From Microcaldota archaeon (GTDB lineage: Archaea > Micrarchaeota > Micrarchaeia > Micrarchaeales > Micrarchaeaceae), in contig JAJZJM010000001.1 in assembly GCA_021810105.1 (NCBI GenBank), positions 62,001-126,000 of the forward strand: 64,000 bases of DNA, in the 5' to 3' direction. The position numbers and the translations under genes are program-made. Below, piece by piece: positions 24,997-33,414 of this stretch. The notes beneath the pieces were generated by a model, which was given only the letters and a program-made list of their open reading frames with translations, made no database searches and was not told the DNA's origin. Position 1 is the first letter of the stretch, and each line of letters starts with the position of its first letter.

Positions 24997-26441
24997 GCAT
25001 GGTTGCCATCATTCCTCCTCTTCTCCATTGGAAATAGTATGACCTCTTTTATGGAGGGCTTGTTGAAAAGCACCATGGCCAACCTGTCTATCCCCATTCC
25101 TAAACCGCCTGTCGGAGGCATTCCATACTCCATCGCCTCTATGAATTCCATATCGAGAGGTTCCGCTTCCTTGTCGCCCTCCTGACTCTTTTTTATCTCA
25201 TCAAGGAAATTCTCTTTTTGTATGAACGGATTCTGAAGCTCGGAATAAGCATTCGATATTTCCATTCCGCATATGTAGAGCTCGAATCTCTCTGTAAGCC
25301 TTTGATTTCCTCTTTTGGGTCTTGTGAGAGGAGAGGTTTCCCTTGGAAAATCTATCACGAATGTGGGTTGGACGATAGATGGCTGGACTAAAACTTCGAG
25401 CAGCTTGCCATATGCGTGCGACCTGTTCCTTTTGCCCTTATCAAATCTTATGCCATTAGATTCTGCCAGAGCAAAAAGCTCTTCGTCGCTTAGTGCAAGG
25501 ACGTCTTTTCCAACTTTCTCGTTTATGCTGTCAATGAATTTTATCCTGCGGAACGGAGGCTCCAGATTTATTTTGTTTTCCTTAAAGACTATTTCTGTTG
25601 TACCGAATATTTTTTTTGACAGATATTTCAGCATCTGCTCATTCAGCTGCATCATCTTGTTGTAATCAGCATATGCTTGATACCATTCTATCATTGTAAA
25701 CTCAGCGCTGTGAGTTGTATCGTTATCCTCGTTCCTGAATGCCTTGTATATCTCATAGACCTTGTCCAGGCCTCCTATAATTAGCCTTTTCAGGTAAAGC
25801 TCGTTAGATATCCTTAGGTAATCATCCTCATCCAATGTGTTCACATGCACCTTGAAAGGCTCTGCGTCTGCTCCGCCGTATAGCGGCTGTATTACAGGGG
25901 TCTCCGCCTCTATAAATCCTTTTTTATCCAGGAATTTTCTTATCAGCCCGACCATAATGCTCCTATTTATGAAAAGCTCCTTTATCTCCTGATTAACGAT
26001 TATGTCCAGATATCTCTTCCTATATCGGGTTTCCGTATCTTGCAGACCCTTCCATTTCTCAGGAAGCGGTCTAAGTGCTTTTGCCAGCTGCTTGTACTTT
26101 GACACATTTATGCTTATTTCTCCAGGGTTGGTTTTGAACACTTTTCCCTTCGCCCCTATTATGTCACCGGCATTAAAACGTTTTGCATTATCAAAAAGCT
26201 TTTCTCCGATAACAGAGTAATCAAGATATAGTTGTATCTTTCCTGTAGAATCTGCAATGTCTATAAACAATAGTTTTCCGGCTTTTCTTAATCCCACTAT
26301 CCTGCCCGCTACAGATACATTTTTACCGTTGTATTTTTCGTATTCTGATTTTATGCGCTTGGCTTCAGCATTAACATTAAAAGAATATGGCATTTTTGAG
26401 ATTGCCTTCTTCTGTTCATCCGAAGTAGTGCCGTCCATCAT
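24966..26441 (-). CDS. lysS: lysyl-tRNA synthetase, class II
   Basis: A 491-aa protein from ATG 26441; the longer frame to 26513 crosses the terminator and promoter. An N-terminal OB domain (NVSVAGRIVGLRKAGKLLFIDIAD) is followed by the class II core: motif 2 (..YEIYKAFRNED..) and motif 3 (GMGIDRLAMVL). It charges tRNA-Lys. Many archaea use a class I LysRS instead, so the class II form is notable though not rare. TATA-like TTTTTATA lies about 30 bp upstream of the start. Confidence 0.92.
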   Translation of the reverse strand: MMDGTTSDEQKKAISKMPYSFNVNAEAKRIKSEYEKYNGKNVSVAGRIVGLRKAGKLLFIDIADSTGKIQLYLDYSVIGEKLFDNAKRFNAGDIIGAKGKVFKTNPGEISINVSKYKQLAKALRPLPEKWKGLQDTETRYRKRYLDIIVNQEIKELFINRSIMVGLIRKFLDKKGFIEAETPVIQPLYGGADAEPFKVHVNTLDEDDYLRISNELYLKRLIIGGLDKVYEIYKAFRNEDNDTTHSAEFTMIEWYQAYADYNKMMQLNEQMLKYLSKKIFGTTEIVFKENKINLEPPFRRIKFIDSINEKVGKDVLALSDEELFALAESNGIRFDKGKRNRSHAYGKLLEVLVQPSIVQPTFVIDFPRETSPLTRPKRGNQRLTERFELYICGMEISNAYSELQNPFIQKENFLDEIKKSQEGDKEAEPLDMEFIEAMEYGMPPTGGLGMGIDRLAMVLFNKPSIKEVILFPMEKRRNDGNHAQTPDEAAVT

Positions 26442-26486
26442 GGAATCAGTATAGAATTGGCTGAAAGGTATAAAAACTTGGGGTAT

Positions 26487-26510
26487 GGGAGCCCGTTTAA
26501 GCGGGCTCCT
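26487..26510 (-). terminator. GC-rich stem-loop between HTH gene and lysS
   Basis: GGAGCCCG (26488-26495) and CGGGCTCC (26502-26509) form a perfect 8-bp stem with loop TTTAAG, placed 3 bp after the stop codon of the upstream HTH gene. On the minus strand a TTTTT tract follows after about 13 nt. That tract also belongs to the TATA element of lysS. Confidence 0.6.
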
Positions 26511-26512
26511 CA

Positions 26513-27094
26513 TTACTGTGGGGGTGAAACAATTAGCGTATCGATAGCCTTGCCGGCATCATATTTGTAGTATACTTTTCTGCCGAGCTGGTACCTCTCA
26601 ATAAGACCCATTTTGTAAAGCCTGTTGAGGTGCATTGAGGCTGCATTTCTGCCTTTATAATTCATGGCTTTCTTTATGTCATCCGCACATGCCATACCTC
26701 TTATCTGTATGCATTTTATTATTTCTGCATCTAGACTAGATATAGGCACCTCTTTTGCGGCACGGGTCGCCACTCCTTCCTCGGGCAATGCAGCCTCTTC
26801 CTCGTAGTATTGGTCGTGAAGGCCGTCCTCAAGCCTCGCCAAAGATCTTGAAATGCCTTCAAGCAGCAAAGTTGTTTTCTTATTCTCATTCACTATGTAT
26901 TTAAGCAGGGAAAGCAGTCCTGATCCCGTTTCGTCCGACTTCTCTTTTTCAGCTAGAAGCTCCTGCTCTTTTTTTTGCGTATTTTTAATTGTAGATATTT
27001 GCTTCTCCAGCTCTATGATGCTGTTTTTAAGCCCTTTTTTGGAATTCATCTTCCCAATCCCGATCCTGTCATGAATCCTCCTTTTATCAATCAT
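26513..27094 (-). CDS. coiled-coil plus winged-helix transcriptional regulator
   Basis: A 193-aa protein. Residues 20-90 form a charged coiled coil (..ELEKQISTIKNTQKKEQELLA..). Residues 115-185 form a winged helix of ArsR/MarR-like type (..CIQIRGMACADDIKKAMNY.., ..MHLNRLYKMGLIERYQLGRKVYYKY.. with the wing at the end). The coiled coil probably dimerises it. No metal or ligand site was recognised and its targets are unknown. It is separated from lysS by a strong stem-loop and divergent from the KH gene. Confidence 0.72.
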   Translation of the reverse strand: MIDKRRIHDRIGIGKMNSKKGLKNSIIELEKQISTIKNTQKKEQELLAEKEKSDETGSGLLSLLKYIVNENKKTTLLLEGISRSLARLEDGLHDQYYEEEAALPEEGVATRAAKEVPISSLDAEIIKCIQIRGMACADDIKKAMNYKGRNAASMHLNRLYKMGLIERYQLGRKVYYKYDAGKAIDTLIVSPPQ

Positions 27095-27259
27095 GACTTA
27101 ATCACGAATCTATAGTGAATGAGTAAGTATTTAAACCTTTCTAAATGATGAATTAGCGGAATTTTTAAACGTTGTTTTACTTCCGCTATTGAACTGTGCA
27201 GTTTATTCAAAATTGACGACGAATATAAAAAGATTAACAGGTAAATAAAGATTGATTGA

Positions 27260-27781
27260 ATGGAAGAGGTCTATATAACAAAAGAGAGACTTGGACTCTT
27301 AAAAAGAGGGAAGAAGTCGACTGCAAACCTTTCTCGTGCGTGCGGATGCTCTCTTTCATTTACAGAAGATTCCGTTGTCCTGAATGGCCCGCCATATAAT
27401 GAATACATGACAAAGAATGTAATAAACGCATTTGGCAGAGGATTTGAAGTGGAAGACGCACTTAAGCTCTTGAACGAAGATTATTATTTTACTAGCATAG
27501 ATCTAGAGCGCGAAGCCGGAAGCGAGAAGAGGCTTGCTATGATAAAAGCGAGGATAATAGGCGAGAACGGTCGCACAAAAATTTACATAGAGAGCGTTAG
27601 CTCGGCCAAGATCAGTGTTTACGGAAATACAGTAAGCTTTATAGGCACAATCGACCAGATAAATGAGGCTGAAACTGCAATAAATACACTCATAGATGGA
27701 GGGACCCACAGACTTGCGTATATCAGGATGGAAGCCGCACATAGAAAGCATAAGAACAACTTGACAAACCCGGTTTTCTAG
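27260..27781 (+). CDS. KH-domain protein, archaeal Pno1/Dim2-like
   Basis: A 173-aa protein with two KH-type modules. The second is clearer, with ARIIGENGRTKIYIESVSSA at about 95-114 carrying the GxxG loop (GENG) and SVYGNTVSFIG behind it. Archaeal homologues of Pno1/Dim2 (Krr1-like) bind the 3' region of 16S rRNA during small-subunit maturation. TATA-like ATATAAAAAG lies about 33 bp upstream. Top6B begins 8 bp downstream, so the two share an operon. Confidence 0.82.
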   Translation: MEEVYITKERLGLLKRGKKSTANLSRACGCSLSFTEDSVVLNGPPYNEYMTKNVINAFGRGFEVEDALKLLNEDYYFTSIDLEREAGSEKRLAMIKARIIGENGRTKIYIESVSSAKISVYGNTVSFIGTIDQINEAETAINTLIDGGTHRLAYIRMEAAHRKHKNNLTNPVF

Positions 27782-27789
27782 GTAATTAG

Positions 27790-29382
27790 ATGGCGACAAT
27801 AGGAGCAGAACAGATATTCAAAGAGTTTAGAGAGCATTCGGCAGCTGAATTCTTCAAGAAGAACAGGCAGATGCTTGGCTATTCTGGCGCCGGCCGCTCC
27901 CTTGTGACAATAGTCCATGAGTATACATCAAATTCTTTGGATGCTGCAGAAGAAGCGGGCATACTTCCGGATATAGATGTTTGCATAAAAAAGCTAGAAA
28001 ATGGCCATTATACTGTAAGAGTATCAGACAACGGCCCTGGAATTCCAAAGAACTTCGTAGGAAAGGCCCTTGCAACCATATTCGCAGGTACAAAATTCCA
28101 CAGGTACATGCAACAGAGGGGCCAGCAGGGCATAGGAGCCGCAGGATGCCTTCTTTTCTCGCAGGTTACAACTGGCAAGCCTATTTTCATAAAATCATCT
28201 ACAGGAAAAGGAAAATGCTATTCATGCAAGCTTGGAATAAATACCGCATTGAATAGGCCGATAATAACAGAGATGAAAGAGAGCGATGAGGACTTCCGCG
28301 GGCTCGTCATAGAAGGCGAATTTTCCGAAGTAAGATATGAAGCCGGAGACCATGGCGTTTACGAGTATATTAGGAGAACCGCATTGGCAAACCCGCATGC
28401 GCAAATAAAGCTTTTGGAACCTGAAGGCAAGGAGTGGACCTTCGTAAGGTCTGTAAATAAAGTCCCTGACAAGCCGCCAATTACAAAACCACACCCTGCG
28501 GGGCTAGATGTAAACGACTTGATAGAGTTTGCCCACTCAAGCATAAGCAGAAAGATATCCTCTTTTTTGACTGAAACATTTGCAAGAACAACTTCAAACA
28601 AGATAGATGAGATAAAAGCAGAAGATCCAACCATTGATTTGGATAAGCCACCAAAGGAGCTGCAATGGGAGGATGCAGAAAAGCTTGTGAAGGTATTCAG
28701 AAAAATAAAATGGGTAGCGCCCGACCCTGCATCTGTAGTGCCCATAGGCGCAGATAATGTTACGGCAGCAATTAAAAACATATTAGACCCGGAGCACATG
28801 TCTGTCATAGGAAGAAAACCGAAAGTTTTTAGGGGCGGCGTGCCGTTTGTTGTTGAAGCTGCGGTATCATACGGAGGAAATTCTGGAAAGAGAGTAGATG
28901 AAGGCTATTCTGGAACCATTCTGAGATATGCCAATCGCGTGCCTTTGCTGTTCGACAGCGGAAGCTGTGCAATAACTAAAGCGGCAAATGATGTAGACTG
29001 GAAAAGATACGGTCTTGACCTTGAGAGTCAGCCAATCAGCATATTTGTAAACGTTTCATCAGTTTACATCCCCTATTCAGGAGTTGGGAAGGAGGCAGTA
29101 TCACAGGAAGACGAGATAGTTGAGGAGATAAAGCTTGCGATAATGGAAGCGGCAAGGGGCATACAGAGATACGTAAGGGGAAAGGAGCAGATAAGCTCTA
29201 GCATGAGCAGGTACAAAGCGATAGCGAGGTATGTCAAGCAGCTATCCGGAGACATCTCGAGCCTGACAGGAAAAGGGCAAGCGTCAATAGAGAACAACCT
29301 CGATAACATCATAAAGAAACATTTTCCAAAACTTTCCGATGATGAAGAAGAAGCTGCTGAAGAGAAACCGCAGCAGACCTGA
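27790..29382 (+). CDS. top6B: DNA topoisomerase VI subunit B
   Basis: A 530-aa GHKL ATPase. Motifs: EYTSNSLDAAEEAG (about 39-52, catalytic Glu and metal-binding Asn), SDNGPGIP (about 79-86) and GQQGIGAAG (about 112-120), then the H2TH and transducer domains. With subunit A it makes a type IIB topoisomerase that relaxes and decatenates DNA. Subunit A normally lies immediately downstream in archaea, but here the next gene is unrelated and on the opposite strand, so top6A must be elsewhere. Confidence 0.93.
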   Translation: MATIGAEQIFKEFREHSAAEFFKKNRQMLGYSGAGRSLVTIVHEYTSNSLDAAEEAGILPDIDVCIKKLENGHYTVRVSDNGPGIPKNFVGKALATIFAGTKFHRYMQQRGQQGIGAAGCLLFSQVTTGKPIFIKSSTGKGKCYSCKLGINTALNRPIITEMKESDEDFRGLVIEGEFSEVRYEAGDHGVYEYIRRTALANPHAQIKLLEPEGKEWTFVRSVNKVPDKPPITKPHPAGLDVNDLIEFAHSSISRKISSFLTETFARTTSNKIDEIKAEDPTIDLDKPPKELQWEDAEKLVKVFRKIKWVAPDPASVVPIGADNVTAAIKNILDPEHMSVIGRKPKVFRGGVPFVVEAAVSYGGNSGKRVDEGYSGTILRYANRVPLLFDSGSCAITKAANDVDWKRYGLDLESQPISIFVNVSSVYIPYSGVGKEAVSQEDEIVEEIKLAIMEAARGIQRYVRGKEQISSSMSRYKAIARYVKQLSGDISSLTGKGQASIENNLDNIIKKHFPKLSDDEEEAAEEKPQQT

Positions 29383-29397
29383 ATTATTTAATTTAAC

Positions 29398-31749
29398 TTA
29401 AGTCAATTTAGCTTCAGGGGAATCTGCATTTATCAACGAGATTTTTCCAGCAGAAAGGTACATGCGCAGCTGCTCAGCGTATCCTTCCGTAAATGTGTGA
29501 ACGTATCTCTGGAAATCATCAAGCTTTTCTTGATTCAGGAATGCGATATATGTCTTTACATTTTCCAATATTGGAATCTTCTGGAACTTGCTTGTCCTGG
29601 AGTGTATCACTATGTAGACCCTCTCGCCATTTATCGTTGCGACTATGTCAGCTGCATTTGAGAGATCGATATCGTTGAATGGAACCGCATGCGAGACAAA
29701 ATAGACTCTCAGCTTCTTGAAAGTGGCCAGGTATTCTATGTCATGGCCACTGGCGGAGGTCCATGTTTTTGGGGCATAAAGCCCATCAGCAGCTACAACA
29801 GACCCGTAAGAGACCATCTGGCTTAGGAGCCTTTCAACGTTGCTGTAGGTTAGGCTCACTGGCATGCTGCCATGCCTTATGTTATTTGATATCGCAGTGC
29901 GTATCTCGTTTACGGATAACGGCATGTACCTCCAATGATAATACAGGTTCAGCTTATCGAACGCAGAGAGCAGCTCTGTGGAATTTATCTTTATCTGGAT
30001 TTTCTTCTGCTCCCTTATAGCAGGGACATCTATATAGAATTCATCGCGATTCGGCGCCCGCACCACTGTGACGAGTATTAGAGCTATTATGATTACAATT
30101 GCGATTTCTATGTACTGGCTGCTTATGGTGATTGTCACTGGAGAATTGTTAGCAACATATGTGAAATTTCTTCCGAGCATGCTTATGCCAAAATCTACGT
30201 TTCCTGTCAGTTTAGGAGTTCCTGCTGGTAGCGCGTATTGTATTGTACCATTAGTCAGGTTCCCGTAAAACGGGTAGAGATGGTTTACAGTGATTTTGTA
30301 GGGTATGCCGGAAAGCGGCTGCGCATCCGATGATATGAAAAGGGAGAATGCTCCGCTTGTATAATTTGCGCTTCTTAGAGTTATAACTATTGGAGATATG
30401 TTGAATAGGGATGCTGCATATAGCCTATTGTAGAAGCTCTGTATTTCGGCTATGTAACTTCCAGGCGGGAGCTTGAACTGTGTTGGAGATATAAAAGTAA
30501 ATGTGCCGCTCGCGTTAAATGGTTGAAGAGGTATTTCCTCTACCTCAGACATGTTAATCGTATATATGGTGAGGTGTGGGGAGACCTCTACAGGAGTCTG
30601 GGAGCCTGTTATTACGCTTATTATGGCAGACTGCTGCGTACCAGGCACTATGCTTGCAGGTAGAGATATGCTTCCATTCTGATTGGGCGTCAATGTATAC
30701 GAAAGATACCTGTATATGCTGTGATTTGATATCGAATATGTTTTATTGGTGTATCCGACTATCATTGCATAAGCTGAAGGAATAGATGCCGCGCTTGTGT
30801 AGTTGTAATTGTCATAAGTCTTTTCCATGGGGAGTCCGATTATTCCTGATGCATTGTTTGCTTTGATTCCTATGGTAGCATTGCCAGAGCTGTATTTTGG
30901 CAGCCAGAAAAGCTGGGAGAGTGCTTTTGAGATATCTGAAGCCGCACTGCTTGCATTCTTCCAAGATGAGAGATATGTAGGAAAGACAAGTATAGAGCCG
31001 TTTTGATAGTAAGCATAGCTGAGAGGGCCATACCTTGTCCCGTTTGCAAGATAGTAAGAGCTTGAATTAAGGTAAAAAGAGCTGTCGTTATAGTGCTGCG
31101 CCTGGTCGTTCCATTTGAGGTAGCTTGGGATGCTTGACTGGCTAACGGGCACGAGTATTGATCCACTGGTTGCATTAGCAAAATTCCTGCCGACATATAT
31201 TATATCTATTCCTTTTGAGAGAAGCTGACTTATTAGAGGCACTGATGCGTTTGAATTCGTAGATAGTAGGGATAACGGCATGGCGCCGCTCAGAATAATA
31301 AGCACAGATGCTGACGGGAGTGAAGAGAGATCCTGCTGATTGACATAGCTTATGGAAGAGGCATAGGGGAGATTGTAGTAGCCGAGATATTTTCCAATAT
31401 CCGCATCCACCTGGGAGAGGTCGGAGCATTCGTAGCAGTTTCCGGATGAATTTAGTATGAAGACCCTTTCCGGAGGTTGGGTTTTGAATAATGTCGAATT
31501 GAAGAATACGTTTGAAAGGTTGCTTTCTGTGTATGAAACCTGCGAGTATGGGATAAGGTACTGGCCTGACTCGTAAGAGAGCTGGCTTTTTGACAATAAA
31601 GAGATTGATAAGTATGGTATAAGCGGTTTTGCTGCCTGCGATGTACGCCCGTATTCAAGACTATGCAGGGAAATTGCTATGTATGCAAAAAATCCGACGA
31701 TTATTATGGCTATGATGGCTGCAATTATCAAGAGACGTTTTAATCGCAT
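29398..31749 (-). CDS. large bitopic membrane protein at the end of the T4SS-like operon
   Basis: A 783-aa protein of unknown family. An N-terminal anchor (about 5-28) is followed by roughly 520 extracytoplasmic residues with many sequons and a CYEC motif near residue 113. A second span (about 550-570, ..IEIAIVIIIALILVTVV..) leads to a cytoplasmic domain of about 210 residues. The latter has a winged-helix-like stretch and then ADIVATINGERVYIVIHSR, which loosely resembles a PD-(D/E)xK core with the lysine replaced. It is the last gene of the operon, 12 bp after the 49-aa gene, and may be an exported scaffold or receptor of the machine. Confidence 0.65.
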   Translation of the reverse strand: MRLKRLLIIAAIIAIIIVGFFAYIAISLHSLEYGRTSQAAKPLIPYLSISLLSKSQLSYESGQYLIPYSQVSYTESNLSNVFFNSTLFKTQPPERVFILNSSGNCYECSDLSQVDADIGKYLGYYNLPYASSISYVNQQDLSSLPSASVLIILSGAMPLSLLSTNSNASVPLISQLLSKGIDIIYVGRNFANATSGSILVPVSQSSIPSYLKWNDQAQHYNDSSFYLNSSSYYLANGTRYGPLSYAYYQNGSILVFPTYLSSWKNASSAASDISKALSQLFWLPKYSSGNATIGIKANNASGIIGLPMEKTYDNYNYTSAASIPSAYAMIVGYTNKTYSISNHSIYRYLSYTLTPNQNGSISLPASIVPGTQQSAIISVITGSQTPVEVSPHLTIYTINMSEVEEIPLQPFNASGTFTFISPTQFKLPPGSYIAEIQSFYNRLYAASLFNISPIVITLRSANYTSGAFSLFISSDAQPLSGIPYKITVNHLYPFYGNLTNGTIQYALPAGTPKLTGNVDFGISMLGRNFTYVANNSPVTITISSQYIEIAIVIIIALILVTVVRAPNRDEFYIDVPAIREQKKIQIKINSTELLSAFDKLNLYYHWRYMPLSVNEIRTAISNNIRHGSMPVSLTYSNVERLLSQMVSYGSVVAADGLYAPKTWTSASGHDIEYLATFKKLRVYFVSHAVPFNDIDLSNAADIVATINGERVYIVIHSRTSKFQKIPILENVKTYIAFLNQEKLDDFQRYVHTFTEGYAEQLRMYLSAGKISLINADSPEAKLT

Positions 31750-31761
31750 GCGGATTGCCTG

Positions 31762-31911
31762 CTATGCAGTATTGGCGTTCTCTCCGCCTTTCCTGCTAAA
31801 AACCTTAATGAACATCCTTGTAAGGAAATTATCGTTTCTGTCAACTCTCTTCACAATAGTGTAGGTGCGCAGGTACCTGAGCTTCTTGTTTATTCTTACT
31901 ATGTATTTCAT
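31762..31911 (-). CDS. 49-aa basic protein in the T4SS-like operon
   Basis: ATG at 31909-31911 and TAG at 31762-31764 enclose 49 codons beginning MKYIVRINKKLRYLRTY. The peptide is strongly basic (about a dozen Lys/Arg) with amphipathic stretches. It fits exactly into the operon: 4 bp after the coiled-coil gene stop and 12 bp before the 783-aa protein start. No family is recognised. Position and tight spacing argue for a real gene. Confidence 0.6.
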   Translation of the reverse strand: MKYIVRINKKLRYLRTYTIVKRVDRNDNFLTRMFIKVFSRKGGENANTA

Positions 31912-31915
31912 CAGA

Positions 31916-32653
31916 CTAACCTCTCGCCTCTATGTAGCCCATAGAAACCATCTTATTGAGTATCTGTTCTATTCTTGGAGTAGGCACATGCAACGCCTTT
32001 GAGAATTCCTCTAGGTCTATGGTGTTGCCATGCGATTCTATCCAATCCTGCACTTTTACCATAAGCGATTCTTCAGTATACGTCTCTAGCTCCTTGAGCC
32101 TCTCTTTCAGCTCCTTGTTCTCCTCGCTGAGCTGCATAGCCTGCACTGTAAGGTTTTTGTTTGATGCTGTAAGTTCGATGTTAAGCCTTCGTATCTCCTT
32201 GTACTCGTTGTACAACGAATCATAGCTGTTGTAGAGTGCGCTGTATGTCGGAGGTATAGAACCTATCAGATCGTCTATTGCAGAGTCTATGTGCTGAAAT
32301 AGCTCAGCGCTGCTGGGTGAATAAGCATCAGGTATAAGTGCGAGAACGCTGACAAGCATTTTGATTACATATAGTCTTCTCATCTTTAGGCTTGCGTCCC
32401 TTGCTATAGAATACTGAAGGCGTATCCCATTGTCGCCCAACTCTATGATAAAGAATAGGAAGGGGCGTTTCTGTATGTCCCTGCTCTCTACACGCAGGAG
32501 GACTACCCCATTTTCACTTTCTTTAACATAGAAAAGTTCGAGTGTGGAGAGCCTGCTGAGTATCTTATCATATCCTGCCGTAGCCTTGCCTGGTATGAAA
32601 AGCTCCTCTATTATTGGCTCAATCAATATAGAATCCTGAGCGTCTTCTGCCAA
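31916..32653 (-). CDS. coiled-coil protein with C-terminal winged helix
   Basis: A 245-aa cytoplasmic protein. Residues 1-110 form an alpha/beta domain (..SENGVVLLRVESRDIQKRP..). Residues 140-190 form a long coiled coil (..NEYKEIRRLNIELTAS.., ..LSEENKELKERLKELE..). Residues 195-245 look like a winged helix (..DLEEFSKALHVPTPRIEQI.., MVSMGYIEARG). It resembles no named T4SS subunit. It may connect the ATPase to DNA or regulate the operon. Confidence 0.65.
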   Translation of the reverse strand: MAEDAQDSILIEPIIEELFIPGKATAGYDKILSRLSTLELFYVKESENGVVLLRVESRDIQKRPFLFFIIELGDNGIRLQYSIARDASLKMRRLYVIKMLVSVLALIPDAYSPSSAELFQHIDSAIDDLIGSIPPTYSALYNSYDSLYNEYKEIRRLNIELTASNKNLTVQAMQLSEENKELKERLKELETYTEESLMVKVQDWIESHGNTIDLEEFSKALHVPTPRIEQILNKMVSMGYIEARG

Positions 32654-32705
32654 ACTACCACGTTTATCTATTGAGAATGAGCATTTTTAATACTTTTATG
32701 CGCTC

Positions 32706-33116
32706 TCATTTTTTCGCTTTTGGCTTCGTCCCGCTTACTTTGTTTTGCTCTATCTCCAATTCCGGCACATAACTCAGGACCGAGAGCAGGTACATGAATG
32801 CGATTATGGCGAACCCGAAAAGGAATGAGAGCGGACGCCCTCCAGAACCCACTATTATAAAGCCCGCAAAAAGGACGCCTATTATAAGATACGAGACAAG
32901 CTTTCTTTCATAGCCCTTTCGCAGCTTCCTGTATTTTGTAAAGCACTCTCTGCATACTACAGGATAGTTTGGATTCTTGTATTTTACTGTATAGCTGTTG
33001 AGCATCCTGAGAGCATGGATGAGACCATCCTCTTTTATTCCAATGCCCTCTTTCTCCTGGTTGCAAATTATGCATCTGGTTCCCTTCCTTTCTCTCTTTT
33101 CCGTCAAATCACCCAA
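32706..33116 (-). CDS. small zinc-binding two-span membrane protein
   Basis: A 136-aa protein. CIIC (about 15-18) and CREC (about 54-57) form a likely zinc ribbon-like site. Two membrane spans follow (about 74-92 and 96-115) and then a basic tail. It belongs to no recognised family. Its start overlaps the preceding 101-aa gene by 8 bp, so it is part of the T4SS-like operon. The zinc module would face the cytoplasm together with the basic N-terminus, according to the charge distribution. Confidence 0.65.
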   Translation of the reverse strand: MGDLTEKRERKGTRCIICNQEKEGIGIKEDGLIHALRMLNSYTVKYKNPNYPVVCRECFTKYRKLRKGYERKLVSYLIIGVLFAGFIIVGSGGRPLSFLFGFAIIAFMYLLSVLSYVPELEIEQNKVSGTKPKAKK

Positions 33117-33414
33117 TCTCTATCACTGCATTATAAAGCCGCCCAGTCTCTGCGCTTATCTTGCTGTCATCTGCCATGTCCAAAGCCTCATTTATCTGCA
33201 CGTCATCCATATTCAGCCTTCTGAATAAGTTTGCGATCTTGTCTCTCTGCGCTCCCGCCTTTTCAAGCATGAATATAAACTGGACTATATTTATGTGCCT
33301 ATGCTCCTTTTCCATTCCGCTGATGATTTCGTTTATTTTCTTATCGCTTAATCCGTATGCAAAGAGCATTTTCCTTAGCTCCATCCTAGATATCACAAGA
33401 GTGTTATTGCGCAT
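33109..33414 (-). CDS. small helical protein related to the ATPase C-terminal domain
   Basis: A 101-aa protein from ATG 33414. It is all-helical in appearance. Its pattern (FAYGLSDKKINEIISGMEKE, then KAGAQRDKIANLFRRLNMDD, then INEAL) parallels the last 65 residues of the adjacent VirB4-like ATPase (EHGITGSASADIFSMLDSSE, then TEGVANATIAEFLRGLGIDD, then ITRIL). This suggests a duplicated adaptor domain. It overlaps the ATPase stop by 11 bp and the zinc-protein start by 8 bp, so translational coupling on both sides is likely. Confidence 0.65.
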   Translation of the reverse strand: MRNNTLVISRMELRKMLFAYGLSDKKINEIISGMEKEHRHINIVQFIFMLEKAGAQRDKIANLFRRLNMDDVQINEALDMADDSKISAETGRLYNAVIEIG

